DNA of 64,000 nucleotides from Haliclystus octoradiatus (GCA_916610825.1 OU744451.1:12983520-13047519); one strand, 5' to 3'; counted from the stretch's first letter, positions 13,001 through 34,466 are shown. The notes: generated by a model from the letters alone, not told the origin. A program made the numbers and translations.

Positions 13001-14673
13001 AGTTGAATTTTCAATTACAGAGTATACATTTAATTTGATTTTATGAAAAAATATTCAATCTGTCGCAGTTCATCGCCATTTTCAAAACACATGCTCTAGC
13101 TTTTTGGTTAAAACCGTACAGGTAAAGGTCTATAACCACGCACACGCGGGTACAGACCTATACCTGCACTCTTTTAGTGGTTACCATGGCATCTCGTGGG
13201 TTGTCTTGACATAACCCCTGCGAAAAACAGTTCAGGAGTTCATGAACAGTTCATGAACAGTTGATGAACGTTAAATGGCTCCAATTTTCCTGAACTGTTC
13301 ATGAACTGTATTGCCATGTGAAAACTTGGGGCCATTTAACGTTCATGAACTGTTCATGAGCTGTTCATGAACTCCTAAACTGCTTTCGCAGGGGAACTGC
13401 TAAACACGTGGTGCAAATCCACCGATCGTGACTCGAGGTTTTTTCAAGTGATTATTAATTATTATTATTACCAGCTATCAAGATGGTATGATGACAAGTG
13501 GTGATGATGATGTGACTACTACAATAGTGAAATCAGTTGCAAGTGGAATGATTCAGTTAATCAATGAAAGAGGGGAAGATCACGTGGAAGAATCAGAAGT
13601 GGATGAATTACTCAATTGGACTGCAGGATTAGATTATGAAGGGTATGACCGACATAACAACATTGCATATCCAATGGTCATGTTATATGTAGTTATCATG
13701 CTAATAGCAAACTTGATGGGATTGTTTTGTATGAGACTGTTTGAATCGTGCCCCAAATAATTGCTTTTTCTAAAATTTATGAAAACGAAGAACATGAACA
13801 CAAACTTGGATATTTGAACTAAGAGCAGTAAAGCATTTCATAATTTGTTCATAAAATAAGTAAATCAATTTTTGATTTCCTCTTATTTATTAATTCTTTA
13901 GACATTTTTGGTTCAAGTGCAAATTTCCCTATTGTCACGACGTAATTTAAATTCTGAAGTCAATAAAGTTTCAAGCGCATCTGAACATATTATAAAGGAT
14001 TTCAAATGTCAATTTGAACTTCCAGATCCAGGAACAAAGGATTGCTCTTTGTTGATTTTAGGAAAATATCTCAGATTCAGAAACAAAATCGAAATTTTAT
14101 GGAACTGTTTAAAATTAAAAGTAATCATGAAGAAGGGATTAATACCAGGATTTAGACCCCAAAACAGCAGTAATGTAAAGTAACCAGTTTAGTAGCATAT
14201 TGACGAGTTGTTCATGAATATTTTATCATGCATCAACTCATAAGCAAATTATTCATGAAGTTCATAAATTGTATTCACGGGCTTTTTGCTTCAGTGAAAC
14301 TACCCATGTGACACTGCTGGAAGTATGCCCACACAAGAACATCAGGAATTTGTTCATTTGTAACTCAATTGGAAATACCTGATAAGGAGTGAATTGTGAA
14401 ATATCATTATGATATAATCACATATTTTAATTCATGTTCAACACACTGATATACCCATGGACATATTACTTTTGTTTTTTATCACAGTATACATCCCATT
14501 GATTGTCCACCCACTTTTTGATGGTCACAATACAAAATATCATTGTTCCTCCAAAGTAAATGATTCATCTTACATTCTTTTATCTGTTGTGGTTTAGGTA
14601 CATTGGGGACTGGAAGCAAATTGGTACATCGTACTGTTATTCTCAAATGCCAACAGAATGCGGAAAAGGTTGA
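49..14673 (+). CDS. C11orf65: C11orf65/MFI-like IQ-motif protein (5' end outside window)
   Basis: Coding exons: 49-140, 2487-2646, 5465-5568, 6284-6563, 7138-7230, 8524-8577, 9011-9164, 9948-10006, 10201-10296, 11098-11169, 11367-11431, 13475-13642, 14598-14673 (stop TGA). All have AG/GT borders with agreeing phases and sum to 491 codons including stop. Segments such as DISIFKYYKELINYR, KSINPKE, LLDMASGSFLKFRLNG, CYKIFTHR, ENNGW, VDELLNWTAGLDYEGY and YIGDWKQIGTS match, in order, the vertebrate C11orf65 protein (MFI), reported to act in mitochondrial fission. Upstream of the conserved part lie IQ-like motifs EIQRWWRGHLAR, FIQNWWRKC and VIQRAWRCHM, so the N-terminus is longer than the human one; these may bind calmodulin (inference). 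An alternative ending splices from AAAAG/gttgaa to a strong acceptor (tttcttgcag) at 14900. AATAAA occurs at 14797 and 15041. The true start is not in the window. Confidence 0.85.
558..835. repeat. GTTCATGAAC-rich degenerate repeat cluster
   Basis: Many copies of ttcatgaac / gttcatgaact spaced by about 11 bases or multiples. Clean CCCCTG ends are not visible here. Member of the foldback family seen intact at 7330, 7966, 13215 and 16072. Confidence 0.6.
1004..1845. mobile_element. Mariner-like MITE
   Basis: About 840 bp flanked by TA (1002-1003 and 1846-1847). The ends are imperfect inverted repeats: CAGTCAAGCTTCTTGTAAGC at the left, and GTCGCTATGACGAGTTTAAC then TG at the right. TA duplication and CAGT ends are typical of Tc1/mariner non-autonomous elements. 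Short ORFs inside are not gene-like. Positions about 1515-1620 share a core with the hAT-like elements at 20426 and 62797. Confidence 0.6.
3215..3695. mobile_element. Perfect 481-bp snapback (foldback) palindrome
   Basis: The left arm 3215-3452 and right arm 3458-3695 (238 bp each) are reverse complements by eye over their whole length, separated by a 5-base loop (ccaga). A (TA)n tract borders the left side. The arms carry the motif aactcggagtttcacgc ... gatcttcagac, which recurs at about 1965, 3905, 19550, 44755 and 52915. Confidence 0.8.
3804..4047. mobile_element. Second snapback palindrome, 244 bp
   Basis: Arms 3804-3917 and 3934-4047 (114 bp each) are reverse complements around a 16-base loop that contains ctgatgattgc. 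Both sides run into (TA)n tracts, about 3790-3803 and 4048-4083. Confidence 0.75.
7330..7472. mobile_element. GTTCATGAAC foldback element, copy 1
   Basis: 143 bp beginning CCCCTGTGAAGAA and ending TTCACAGGGG. Flanked by AA at 7328-7329 and 7473-7474. The interior is made of gttcatgaac units. Confidence 0.65.
7966..8120. mobile_element. GTTCATGAAC foldback element, copy 2
   Basis: 155 bp beginning CCCCTATGAAAAC and ending TTTGCAGGGG. Flanked by TA at 7964-7965 and 8121-8122. The interior is ttcatgaac-rich. Confidence 0.65.
9490..9914. mobile_element. PIF/Harbinger-like MITE
   Basis: 425 bp with imperfect TIRs of about 37 bp: left AGCCCTGGCCCAATAAC, right end GTCATTTGGCCGGGGCT. Flanked by TAA at 9487-9489 and 9915-9917. 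The TWA-type 3-bp duplication fits PIF/Harbinger. The interior is itself built of inverted copies of aacattcatcggatttt. A short open frame inside is not a gene. Confidence 0.6.
10730..10835. repeat. Degenerate GTTCATGAAC repeat
   Basis: Contains gttcatgaactgtta, ttcatgaatt and gttcatgaacttaacccct. A decayed member of the foldback family, in an intron of the C11orf65-like gene. Confidence 0.45.
13215..13394. mobile_element. GTTCATGAAC foldback element, copy 3 (best example)
   Basis: 180 bp beginning CCCCTGCGAAAAACAGTT and ending GCTTTCGCAGGGG. Flanked by AA at 13213-13214 and 13395-13396. Both halves carry gttcatgaactgttcatga units and the segment cgttaaatggc / gccatttaacg in inverted positions. 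Confidence 0.7.
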
Positions 14674-15436
14674 AGACGTTTATCACAACAAATTTATTGG
14701 ATGTACATATTGTACAGCATATATATATATATATTTTTTTTATAAATCTCTATCCCATATGGTACAGTATGACTATATCAATATGATATAATGAATAATA
14801 AATACTATTTTTACATATCTAATTATATTACATAAAATGCTCAATTATGTGTATTTGATTCTAGTATTTTGGTTTTGGTCTTTTAAATTCATTTCTTGCA
14901 GAGCACTGTCTAGTGGACGATGAATTTGAATAAGGACTTGCTTGTATCTACAAGGATACACAAATAATTGAATCAATACTAATCATTAACTGAGTTTAAT
15001 CAATAGATTGTACAAACATGTTAATTATTCGGTTCGAAATAATAAATTAGTTTAATGAACTTCATGAACCCTTAATTCACCAACAGTTCATTAATAGTTC
15101 TCAAAATGTTAATAAACATTTCACAAATAATTCATTGTAAGTTAATAAATGCGGAATTTCACACTTTTGAGAGACAGTTTGTGATTGTAAGGTGTCAATG
15201 AAAAACATTTATGAAAAGTGTGCCAGACAATTTTCAAAAGTTATCAAGACATCCGATGCAATGTCTAATTATACGTTTGCCGTAATATGTTCTATATATT
15301 GTTTACTTGGTATTTTTGTATATTGCTTTTATTAAACTTACCGCAATCTACATTATTTACAAAATAAATTTATAAATTTCACAATTTAAAATGCATTTTT
15401 ATATTGCATGGAGATTTCTGTGCACAATCACTCCAT
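14674..15436. other. Intergenic gap between two convergent genes
   Basis: About 760 bp between the stop of the C11orf65-like gene (+) and the stop of the CEP126-like gene (-). It holds plus-strand AATAAA at 14797 and 15041 and a minus-strand polyadenylation signal (TTTATT on the plus strand) at 15328-15333. It also contains degenerate ttcatgaac-type repeats near 15050-15130. No further gene was recognised. Confidence 0.6.
15328..15333 (-). promoter_or_regulatory. Polyadenylation signal of the CEP126-like gene
   Basis: AATAAA on the minus strand, about 105 bases past the stop codon at 15437-15439. Confidence 0.5.
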
Positions 15437-26377
<10,941 letters not shown>

Positions 26378-26789
26378 TGGCCCGCTTTTGAAACCTAAAG
26401 CATCAATCTGAAAATAACTAAAATATATGGTGTGCTTGAATGTTAGCCAAAATCAATTTGCTGGTCCCATCTGTTGCCATGGCAAAATACAACATTATAA
26501 TTACAAAACATTTTTATGTTAGTAGTAAGAGTCAGAGACAGAGACATTACTAGAAAGCCTACTAAAAGGTTTTAGGTTTAGCATGAGTTGTTAAAAACAA
26601 CAACTGAAAATAAATGGGTTCCTGATTGAGGAAGAAGAGTGAGACACAAAATTGAACCCAATGTGTCAGTTTTGGAGGGGGTAATGATCGCGCAAAGCAA
26701 AAACACAAGAAAAATATGTAAAAATAGAAAAATTTTCTCTATCCAAAAAAAAAACTCCCAATATCCGGGATATACCGAGTTATGATTGC
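26378..26789. other. Gap between the CEP126-like first exon and the LINE
   Basis: About 410 bp. It should hold the minus-strand promoter/5' UTR of the CEP126-like gene if its ATG is at 26377, and the 5' end of the LINE on the plus strand. No TATA box or clear LINE boundary was seen. Confidence 0.3.
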
Positions 26790-28126
26790 ATGAAAAACCT
26801 TGTGAAAAGAATGGAAAATATTGAAATGAAGCTTACTGAGCTTACGAAAGCAACAGATGAAAATCAAACTGCTTCGAAATCGTATGCAACAGCAGCGAGC
26901 CAAGCTATCGATATTGATCAAATTAAAAAGACAGTTCAGGAGACCATAGCAAATCATGATAATAGAAGGATGCTTATTTTAAGTGGAATTCCAGAAAAGA
27001 TGGCCTGTCAATTGTTAAAGAACTGTTTAAGAATATTTGTACCGAAATTATTTCCGAGGAAGCTAATGTTGTTGAATTTCGCCGCTTGGGGAAACCTCCA
27101 ACTTCTATAGAAGCTAAAGCGCGATTAATTCAAATTGAAATTGCAAATGTTTATCAACGAGATTTGATTTTAAAAAATGCAAAAAACTTGAAAGAGCATG
27201 CTTTGTATAAAAGTTATAACATTAGACCATCGCATACTTATGGTGAGAGGCAGAAATTCCGTGAGCTGTACAAAGAAATAGATGAAATATCAGAATATAC
27301 GAATGATCGATACGTCATCAATCGACGGGAAAATGTCTCACAGTGGACAGTGACAAAGGTCAGGACAACAGAAGAAACCGACGATCAACAACCCTCCTCG
27401 CCAGTTGATCAAACTGGTGACCAATAGCAACAAACAGCGAACACTGAAAAATCCTACATACAAACAATTAATTTCAATGCCCGTTCTTTAATGAACAAAA
27501 TAAATAACTTACAATCTCTATTAAACACAAACGATTACGATTTAATTGCTGTTACAGAAACGTGGTTGACGCCAACTATTCCAAATTCTTTACTTATTCA
27601 AAATACAAATTACAACCTATTGCGAAAGGACAGATTATCTCAAGCAGGGGGAGTAGCAGCTATATTTATCTCTAAGCGTTATTCTATTATTCCTGTTGAA
27701 ATTCAAAGCCGTTTCTCAGAACAGGATGCCATTGTTACTGATGTTTGCTTCAAAGAAAGGAAACGTTATCGTTTTGTCTGTACATATTTCCCTCCTTGAA
27801 AGACTTTAGATGAGTATTCTATATCAAATTTATGTGAATTTATTGACTTCTGTTCAAGGGATTGTGATTTTCCAATAATATATTTTGATGACTTTAATTT
27901 CCCAAATATTGATAGGTCTGTACCATCCTGTACTGGGTCTACGTGTCAATCAAAATTTTTATGATCAGTTATTACCAACAATCTAACACAATTTATACAT
28001 GAACCAACTAGAGTTGGAAATATACTTGATTTATTACTCACAAATGAATCCTCTATTATTCTTGATGTAAATATATCTGCACCATTTACCCAATCATGTG
28101 ATCATGATTCTATCGGCGTAACCATA
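26790..28126 (+). pseudogene. LINE, 5' part: ORF1 and endonuclease (broken)
   Basis: ORF1-like protein is read in two frames (26790-27110 and 27086-27427): an N-terminal coiled coil (VKRMENIEMKLTELTKATD), then a basic nucleic-acid-binding type region. The endonuclease begins at about 27470 (INFNARSL, LIAVTETWL, NYNLLRKDR, GGVAAIFI) and continues past stops to IIYFDDFNFP and FIHEPTRVGNILDLLLTNES. These are APE-type LINE endonuclease signatures. Frameshifts and in-frame stops show it is dead. It is interrupted at 28126 by the LTR element and resumes at 32556. Confidence 0.8.
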
Positions 28127-28507
28127 TGTAAGTTTATTGAAGAATTAAAGTTGAAAAGACAAATGAGAAATTCAAACACCACTCAGAAAACACAACAAGC
28201 TGAGTTAAGGTGTACAATCCTGTCTCTTATAAAACTTTCAGGAATCTGATTAAATAAATGTTAAATCTACTTTTATATGTATAATTGAGAACACTTGGTT
28301 ATTATTATTTCATGAATACAATACGTAATGAAATTATGCTTAATGAAATTATGCTTAATGAAATTATGGTTAATAAGATTATACTAATTAATGAGGTTAA
28401 CTAATTGATAATAAAAATAATTGATTGAACTATACAAGAAGACAATTATAACTTACAATGGTTCGATCATACAATAAAATATCAAACATGAACATATTTT
28501 ACATACA
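28127..28507 (-). repeat. 3' LTR
   Basis: 381 bp, matching 32175-32555 base for base as far as read. Contains three aatgaaattatg units and possible TATA-type AT-rich stretches. Confidence 0.9.
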
Positions 28508-28519
28508 TTCCCCCGAGAT

Positions 28520-31393
28520 TTACAAATCTAAAACAAAGTTGTTTAACCATTGAGGTTGTCTACGCTCTCGAATCGGCCGACCAACTGGAATATTTTCATC
28601 AACATCATCATCCGACGTGGACGATTCCTCGGATAAACTTGAGTCACCATCAGGATTAGAAATGGAAGCGGTTTCAACAGATTGATCTTCAACAGTAGAA
28701 TGACGTTTTCGTATATGAGCAACATGCCGAATTGAACTAACATTGTTAACTTTTACACTAACCTTTTGTGCAGATAATTGTTCAATAACAATACCAGGCA
28801 ACCAACGTTTATAACATCTAAGTGTTGAATCAGGTTTAACCCAAACATAATCACCAGCTAAATAATCAGGAATAAATTGTTTTACTGGTATGCATGGCTT
28901 CACAAATTTCAATCGTGGAGCATAATTATACAAATAATGAGAAGGCGGCTTAGACATACGATGTGTTGTTGTATTATTATACCAATAAACAGCTTCTGAA
29001 ATACTACAATCTGATCTAGACGCAATAGTTTTAATTGTCCGATGGTTACGCTCTACTATACCATTGCCTTGCGGCCTATATGCAGCACGTGGTGATAATT
29101 TAATATTCCAATCTTCGCATAATGTACAAATATCATTAGACTTAAAAGTGCTATAGTTATCCCAAATTATTTCAGCTGGTGGTCCTCTTTCAGTAAATAT
29201 AGATAATAATTGACCACGAATTTGAGCCGTACCTTCATTTGCAATCCGACGCCAAATAGTATACCTTGAAGGTCCAGCGTCGACAATTGTAAAATATTTT
29301 TCGTCTTTAAATTTTGTCACATCAATAGCTAAACGATACCAATCATCATCAACAGATAAATTTCCTTTTTCCCAAGTAACAGGAATTGGATCAATTGATT
29401 TACATTTGTCACAGGAATCAATAATAGCAGTAATATCAATATCAGTTACATTTAAATTTGCAGATTGGGCTAAATAACGTAATTGTTTACTTCCCCCGTG
29501 ACAAATCTCATGCAAATATTTTAAAGTAATAAGTGGTGCTAAAGTACCAACAGCAGATATATTAACATTTGCTAACCACGAAGAAGGAACTCTTGTCAAT
29601 TTGTCTGAAATATTCTGATCAGAACGAACAAGGTCAATACTAATTTTCAAATCGTATTCCTTTACAATATTAGCAAATAAATCTATTCTTCTGCGAATTA
29701 ATAGTTCACTAGAAGCAGCTGTTTTTAGACGAGATTTGTTTAACAAAGCGTTAGATAGCCAACCATGAACAACAGATGAATCAGTTTTAATAGATATATC
29801 ACATAAAGACCAAGCTATAGCGAAATTCAATCCTTTCAAAACAGCATCTAACTCTGCTAAATTAATATGAGCAGATATATCTTTTCGTAGCCAGGAGGCA
29901 TCCTCCACAATATGATTATTAATTTTAACACAAATACCTAAAGCCAATGAACTGGCATCACACCATATTTCACCTTTGGTTTGCTTGCCCACATTCCATT
30001 GACCGCGGGATGGATTCTCGTTAAGTACATGCTGTAACATTTCTTGACAATGCTTCCGTACATTTTGAGGTACAATGTCATCCCAATCTATTCCAGTACT
30101 TTCCCTTTTTAGATAACTAGCCATTACTCTTAATCTCCCACAAACTGGATAAATTCCAATTACACGACCACAAAGTGAATACAGTTCACGCTTTGTTAAA
30201 GTAGTAACGTCTATATCGCGTAAATGGGACTCATTTGACCTTTCCCAACGCAATTGATTACCAACAGAATGAACATTCAACCCCAAAACGCGAACAGGGG
30301 ATTCATTATCAATACGCTCTGTAGGTTTTGCAGTAAGGCCATATTTTAATAAATGTTGACGTACATAATCAGCAGACACGATTTCTTCGTCAATGTATAT
30401 ATCATCTATGTAGCCATCGCAACCTCTTTTAACATTGTCATCCATGTTTAACACCTTTCGTAATACAGTTGACATTATCATAGGTGCTACATTGAGCCCA
30501 AATCCTAGGCGTGTCAAACACCAGCGTTTACCTCGATGAATGACCGTCTGATATGGCCATAACTTTTCATCAACTCTTAATTGGAGGTACGCATCTTTTA
30601 AATCTACAACAGCGCATTTGTTACTTTTTTGTCTCCATTGACGTAGCTTGTCAAGACAAATATCGCTTGCACCAGTATATAAATCTACAGATTGGTTAAG
30701 TTGTCGAAAATCAAAAATAGGACGAACTTTATTTTTACTTTCCTGCGTAACAGCGAATAAAGGTATTAATGCTTTCGGTGGTCCAAATTTGGTTTCATCA
30801 TAATAAATTAGATATTCTTTCTCTATCCAACTATCCAGAGTATTATCAAAGGATTCTTTTGTTGCTTTATCCATACCATATTGACTAACAGTATTTTTCA
30901 TATAATCAGGAGGATGGCCGTCCGTCCATTTCCAGGCGACCGTCCAGCAACTACCATTAAATTTAGCACTAAAATTTGTATCATCTAATATAACATGATC
31001 ATCATGCGTTAAAGGTTTACTACTATTGATAATATTAGGTGCAGCAACAACAGCCGATAAATATGGTTGCCGTTGACAGCCAAATTCAAAAGAGCCGTCT
31101 GATTTAACATAAAGACCATCAAATGCTTTTATTGCATCAATACCCAAAATAAAATCAATACCATCAATTAATTTCCTAACCACATGACATAATACAGCTT
31201 TTGATATACATCCTATTGTAATATTGAATGATAAAATACCCATAGATGAAACCTTTGTATTATCCATCATTGTAATAAGACATTGATCAGGAACTACTTG
31301 TAAATTTTCAGTAAAATCTTTACACGCAATAGAGAAAGAACAACCAGTGTCTACTAAAGCACAATAAGATTTTCCATTAACGATAATTTCCAT
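28520..31393 (-). CDS. pol: LTR element pol: protease, reverse transcriptase, RNase H, integrase
   Basis: 957 aa from the first ATG, intact. Aspartic protease ALVDTGCSFS near residue 15. Reverse transcriptase about 200-370 with CAVVDLKDAYLQL, LGFGLNVAPMIM and the catalytic YIDDIYID. RNase H about 470-600 (GEIWCDASSLALGICV, ELDAVLKGL, IKTDSSVVHGWL). Integrase about 630-850 with CHGG and CDKC (zinc part), AIDVTKF, IWDNYSTF and RPQGNGIVERNHRT (D, D, E). The order PR-RT-RH-IN is that of Ty3/gypsy. The frame is -1 to gag and stays open through the gag stop, so pol could be made by -1 frameshifting or by starting at the ATG 15 bases downstream. Confidence 0.9.
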   Translation of the reverse strand: MEIIVNGKSYCALVDTGCSFSIACKDFTENLQVVPDQCLITMMDNTKVSSMGILSFNITIGCISKAVLCHVVRKLIDGIDFILGIDAIKAFDGLYVKSDGSFEFGCQRQPYLSAVVAAPNIINSSKPLTHDDHVILDDTNFSAKFNGSCWTVAWKWTDGHPPDYMKNTVSQYGMDKATKESFDNTLDSWIEKEYLIYYDETKFGPPKALIPLFAVTQESKNKVRPIFDFRQLNQSVDLYTGASDICLDKLRQWRQKSNKCAVVDLKDAYLQLRVDEKLWPYQTVIHRGKRWCLTRLGFGLNVAPMIMSTVLRKVLNMDDNVKRGCDGYIDDIYIDEEIVSADYVRQHLLKYGLTAKPTERIDNESPVRVLGLNVHSVGNQLRWERSNESHLRDIDVTTLTKRELYSLCGRVIGIYPVCGRLRVMASYLKRESTGIDWDDIVPQNVRKHCQEMLQHVLNENPSRGQWNVGKQTKGEIWCDASSLALGICVKINNHIVEDASWLRKDISAHINLAELDAVLKGLNFAIAWSLCDISIKTDSSVVHGWLSNALLNKSRLKTAASSELLIRRRIDLFANIVKEYDLKISIDLVRSDQNISDKLTRVPSSWLANVNISAVGTLAPLITLKYLHEICHGGSKQLRYLAQSANLNVTDIDITAIIDSCDKCKSIDPIPVTWEKGNLSVDDDWYRLAIDVTKFKDEKYFTIVDAGPSRYTIWRRIANEGTAQIRGQLLSIFTERGPPAEIIWDNYSTFKSNDICTLCEDWNIKLSPRAAYRPQGNGIVERNHRTIKTIASRSDCSISEAVYWYNNTTTHRMSKPPSHYLYNYAPRLKFVKPCIPVKQFIPDYLAGDYVWVKPDSTLRCYKRWLPGIVIEQLSAQKVSVKVNNVSSIRHVAHIRKRHSTVEDQSVETASISNPDGDSSLSEESSTSDDDVDENIPVGRPIRERRQPQWLNNFVLDL

Positions 31394-31407
31394 AGTTAGT
31401 AAGCCTT

Positions 31408-32160
31408 TTAATTTTTGGGGATCGAAGTTGGCTCCGCAGACGCTACGATCCCCAGGCCGTTTCCCGAACGTTTTCTACAGCCAAAGGATATATGCCCTTC
31501 TTGTCCACAGCGATAACATGTAACTGGTTCTCCTGGTTTTCTCTCAGTTTGACAGTCTTTAGTCAGGTGTCCATTAGATTTGCATTTATAACAATATTTC
31601 TTAGTAGTGCTAGTATTCGTGTAATTAACGGCTTTCACTCCAGCTAAGACAATAGGCTCATTCATTTTAAATTCCTTTGCATTATCCGCCTCTACCAAAA
31701 CACGGGCTTTTGATACTAAATCAGCATCAGATGCATCTCCAAGTATTCGTAGTTGCATACCGATTTTCTCTGGTAGCCCAATTACAAACGCAACTCCTGC
31801 ACCTCCCATACCGGACAATTCACATAATCTCTGAATGTCGCTAAAGTATGCATCTACATTCTCTCCGTTCTTATAAGTTCTCGATCGCAATTGTTCGTAT
31901 GCTGCGAACCGAGACAATGAAAATGCTGATAGTAACTTCTTCTTGACTATCGTGATATCTCTTTTATCTTCCACCGATAATTTTTGATAAACCAAAAAAG
32001 GTGGACCTCTCAATAACAGTGGTACCAATGAAAGAACATCCGCTTGACCATAATTTTGTAATTCTGCGATTATCTCAAAACGGGACCACCATTCTGCTGC
32101 GTCCCCTTCTCCATTGTAAGTTCCAACAACATCAGTGATCTTCAATTTTGTATTTGCCAT
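31408..32160 (-). CDS. gag: LTR element gag (nucleocapsid with two CCHC knuckles)
   Basis: 250 aa, intact. The N-terminal part has the retrotransposon gag helix pattern (YNGEGDAAEWWSRFEIIAEL, LRSRTYKNGENVDAYFSDIQ). The C-terminus holds two zinc knuckles, CYKCKSNGHLTKDC and CYRCGQEGHISFGC, expected to bind the element RNA during particle assembly. The ATG lies 14 bases after the 5' LTR, so the leader is very short. The stop at 31408-31410 is followed by pol in the -1 frame. Confidence 0.9.
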   Translation of the reverse strand: MANTKLKITDVVGTYNGEGDAAEWWSRFEIIAELQNYGQADVLSLVPLLLRGPPFLVYQKLSVEDKRDITIVKKKLLSAFSLSRFAAYEQLRSRTYKNGENVDAYFSDIQRLCELSGMGGAGVAFVIGLPEKIGMQLRILGDASDADLVSKARVLVEADNAKEFKMNEPIVLAGVKAVNYTNTSTTKKYCYKCKSNGHLTKDCQTERKPGEPVTCYRCGQEGHISFGCRKRSGNGLGIVASAEPTSIPKN

Positions 32161-32174
32161 TTGGCCCGTTAGCT

Positions 32175-32555
32175 TGTAAGTTTATTGAAGAATTAAAGTT
32201 GAAAAGACAAATGAGAAATTCAAACACCACTCAGAAAACACAACAAGCTGAGTTAAGGTGTACAATCCTGTCTCTTATAAAACTTTCAGGAATCTGATTA
32301 AATAAATGTTAAATCTACTTTTATATGTATAATTGAGAACACTTGGTTATTATTATTTCATGAATACAATACGTAATGAAATTATGCTTAATGAAATTAT
32401 GCTTAATGAAATTATGGTTAATAAGATTATACTAATTAATGAGGTTAACTAATTGATAATAAAAATAATTGATTGAACTATACAAGAAGACAATTATAAC
32501 TTACAATGGTTCGATCATACAATAAAATATCAAACATGAACATATTTTACATACA
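32175..32555 (-). repeat. 5' LTR
   Basis: 381 bp direct repeat of 28127-28507. In element orientation it begins TGTATGTAAAATATG and ends AACTTACA, directly before the gag leader. Confidence 0.9.
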
Positions 32556-34466
32556 CCATAGCTATACCACCTTTACTACAAGAACTCATTAATAAAAAAC
32601 GTAGAAATTTTAGAAAAGCAGACTATGACGGAATCAACAAATACCTATCCACCATAAACTGGATATCACTTTATCAAAATAGTGATCAAAATGTTGAATC
32701 TTTCTGGGGAAAAATTGGCCTAATTCTTGATTATTGCATAGAAAACTTTGTTCCTTTTCCAATGAAGTCGAAAGGTAAAAGAACAAGACCACCAAAAAAG
32801 ATGCGCAAATTAGCTGTAAAAAGAAATCGGTGTATAAAGCAAGCAAAATTGATCCTTCAAAAAAAGAAAATTACAAGGAAATAAGTCGCGAATATGAAAA
32901 AACTGTAAAAGATTTAAACGTAGAATATGAATCCGCATTTATGGACGATCCCACTCTCTCAAAGTTTTACTCTTTTATTAAAGGAAAACTTCAGCAACAG
33001 GAGATAGTTCTCGGGCTTCAAAGTAATGATTCGACACTAGTTACTGATGACGACAAGAAATAAACTCTTACTTCTCTAGTGTGTTTACCCTCAACAATCA
33101 TATTGTACCTGAAATTTCATCATCGTTACCTACAAATACGTTTTTACCCTTCATTGAATTTTCCTACGCAAAGGTATTATCTGTACTTAAAAAGTTGCCA
33201 TCAAAAACATCTCGATCTCCAGACGGCTATCCTGCCTTTTTCTTCAAATATATTGCTTCAGAAATCACAATTCCATTATGTTTACTTTTTGAACTGTCTC
33301 TGAAAACAGGCGACTTGCCTTCTCTTTGGAAAACCGCTCTAGTCATTCCACTTTATAAAAAGGGACTATCATCAGAGAAACAGAACTATCGTCCCATATC
33401 TCTAACATGTATTGCCTGTAAAGTAATGGAAAAAGTTATACACAATGAATTACTTTGCTTTCTTCTCAGTAATAATCTTACCACCGACAAGCAATATGGT
33501 TTTTTTACGCCGAAGATCTACTATTACTCAGTTGTTATTAACAATCAATGAATGGTGTGACGTGATCAACATACGAGCGTGAGTAGATGCAATTTATATA
33601 GATTTCAAAAAAGCATTTGACACTGTCACCTATTCAAAATTACTTTCAAAACTCAAAGCATATGGTATACGTTTCGAACTTTTGAATTGGTTAGATAACT
33701 TTTTAAATGGTCGTTGGCAACAAGTAGTTATTGGAAATTCTTTATCGTCATCAATAAATGTTACTAGCGGGGTACCGCAGGGTTCTGTTTTGGGACTTTT
33801 ATTGTTTCTAATTTATGTAAATGACATTGATTCTTGTTTAAAGCAGAATTGTGAAGTTTAACTTTTCGCTGATGATGCTAAATTTTCAGTTGGTCGTTAC
33901 ACTAACTCAGACAATAATGCATTCCACCACATGCTTGACGCTTTTTGTGATTGGGCAAATACCTGGCAGCTTCAAATCGCCATAGAAAATGCAATGCTAT
34001 CTCTTTTGGAAATTATTCATATGCAAATATTATCTGAACAGTGAAGAAGTTGTTAGAATAGATAAAGTTAGAGATCTTGGTGTTATTATATGTTCTGATT
34101 CATCAAAGTCATCAAGTCACTGTGCTAAAATCGCTGCTAAAGCTCATTCAACATGTTAGGCTACCTTATATTCAAATGTTTCTCTTCTAAAGACCATAGA
34201 TTACTAATAAAAGCCTATAGGCCTACAACGTATGTACGTCCTATATTGGAGTCTAACTCACCAGTATGGAGTCCTTATTATTAAAAGATGTTAAATGCAT
34301 AGAAAAAGTTCAACAGAGATTTACAAAACGCGTATGGCGAAAATGTTCAAATTCTGATAATTCTGATTATTGTACTCGACTTTTAAGATGCTAGGTTTGC
34401 TTTCTTTGGAATTTTGGCGAATTCACGCCGATCTATGTTTGTCAATGTAAATCAATCAATCAATAC
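32556..34466 (+). pseudogene. LINE, 3' part: reverse transcriptase (broken)
   Basis: Continuation of the LINE after the LTR insertion. After the linker (ELINKKRRNFRKADYDGIN) come the reverse transcriptase blocks: SRSPDGYPAFFFKY, NYRPISLTC, AIYIDFKKAFDTV, SGVPQGSVLG and LFADDAKFSV, spread over at least two frames with stops. The 3' end at about 34466 is a short tandem (aatc)n. The motifs fit the CR1/L2/jockey side of LINEs; the clade is not resolved. Confidence 0.8.

Larger units (their letters stand above)
28127..32555 (-). mobile_element. Ty3/gypsy-type LTR retrotransposon, complete, recently inserted
   Basis: 4,429 bp on the minus strand with 381-bp LTRs at 28127-28507 and 32175-32555 that look identical by eye, starting TG and ending CA. 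Perfect 5-bp target duplication CCATA (28122-28126 and 32556-32560). gag and pol are both open. A purine tract (CGGGGGAA on the minus strand) adjoins the 3' LTR at 28508-28515. Only 14 bases separate the 5' LTR from the gag ATG. Inserted into a dead LINE. Confidence 0.9.

Noticed and set aside
13901..13946. Possible exon reading IFGSSANFPIVTT after an acceptor-like site
   Set aside because: It resembles the C11orf65 C-terminus, but its phase does not fit the donor at 13642; the exon at 14598 fits in phase and continues the conserved YI..WK.I.TS motif better.
13908..14183. 91-codon open frame
   Set aside because: No ATG start, no recognised domain, lies in the last intron of the C11orf65-like gene.
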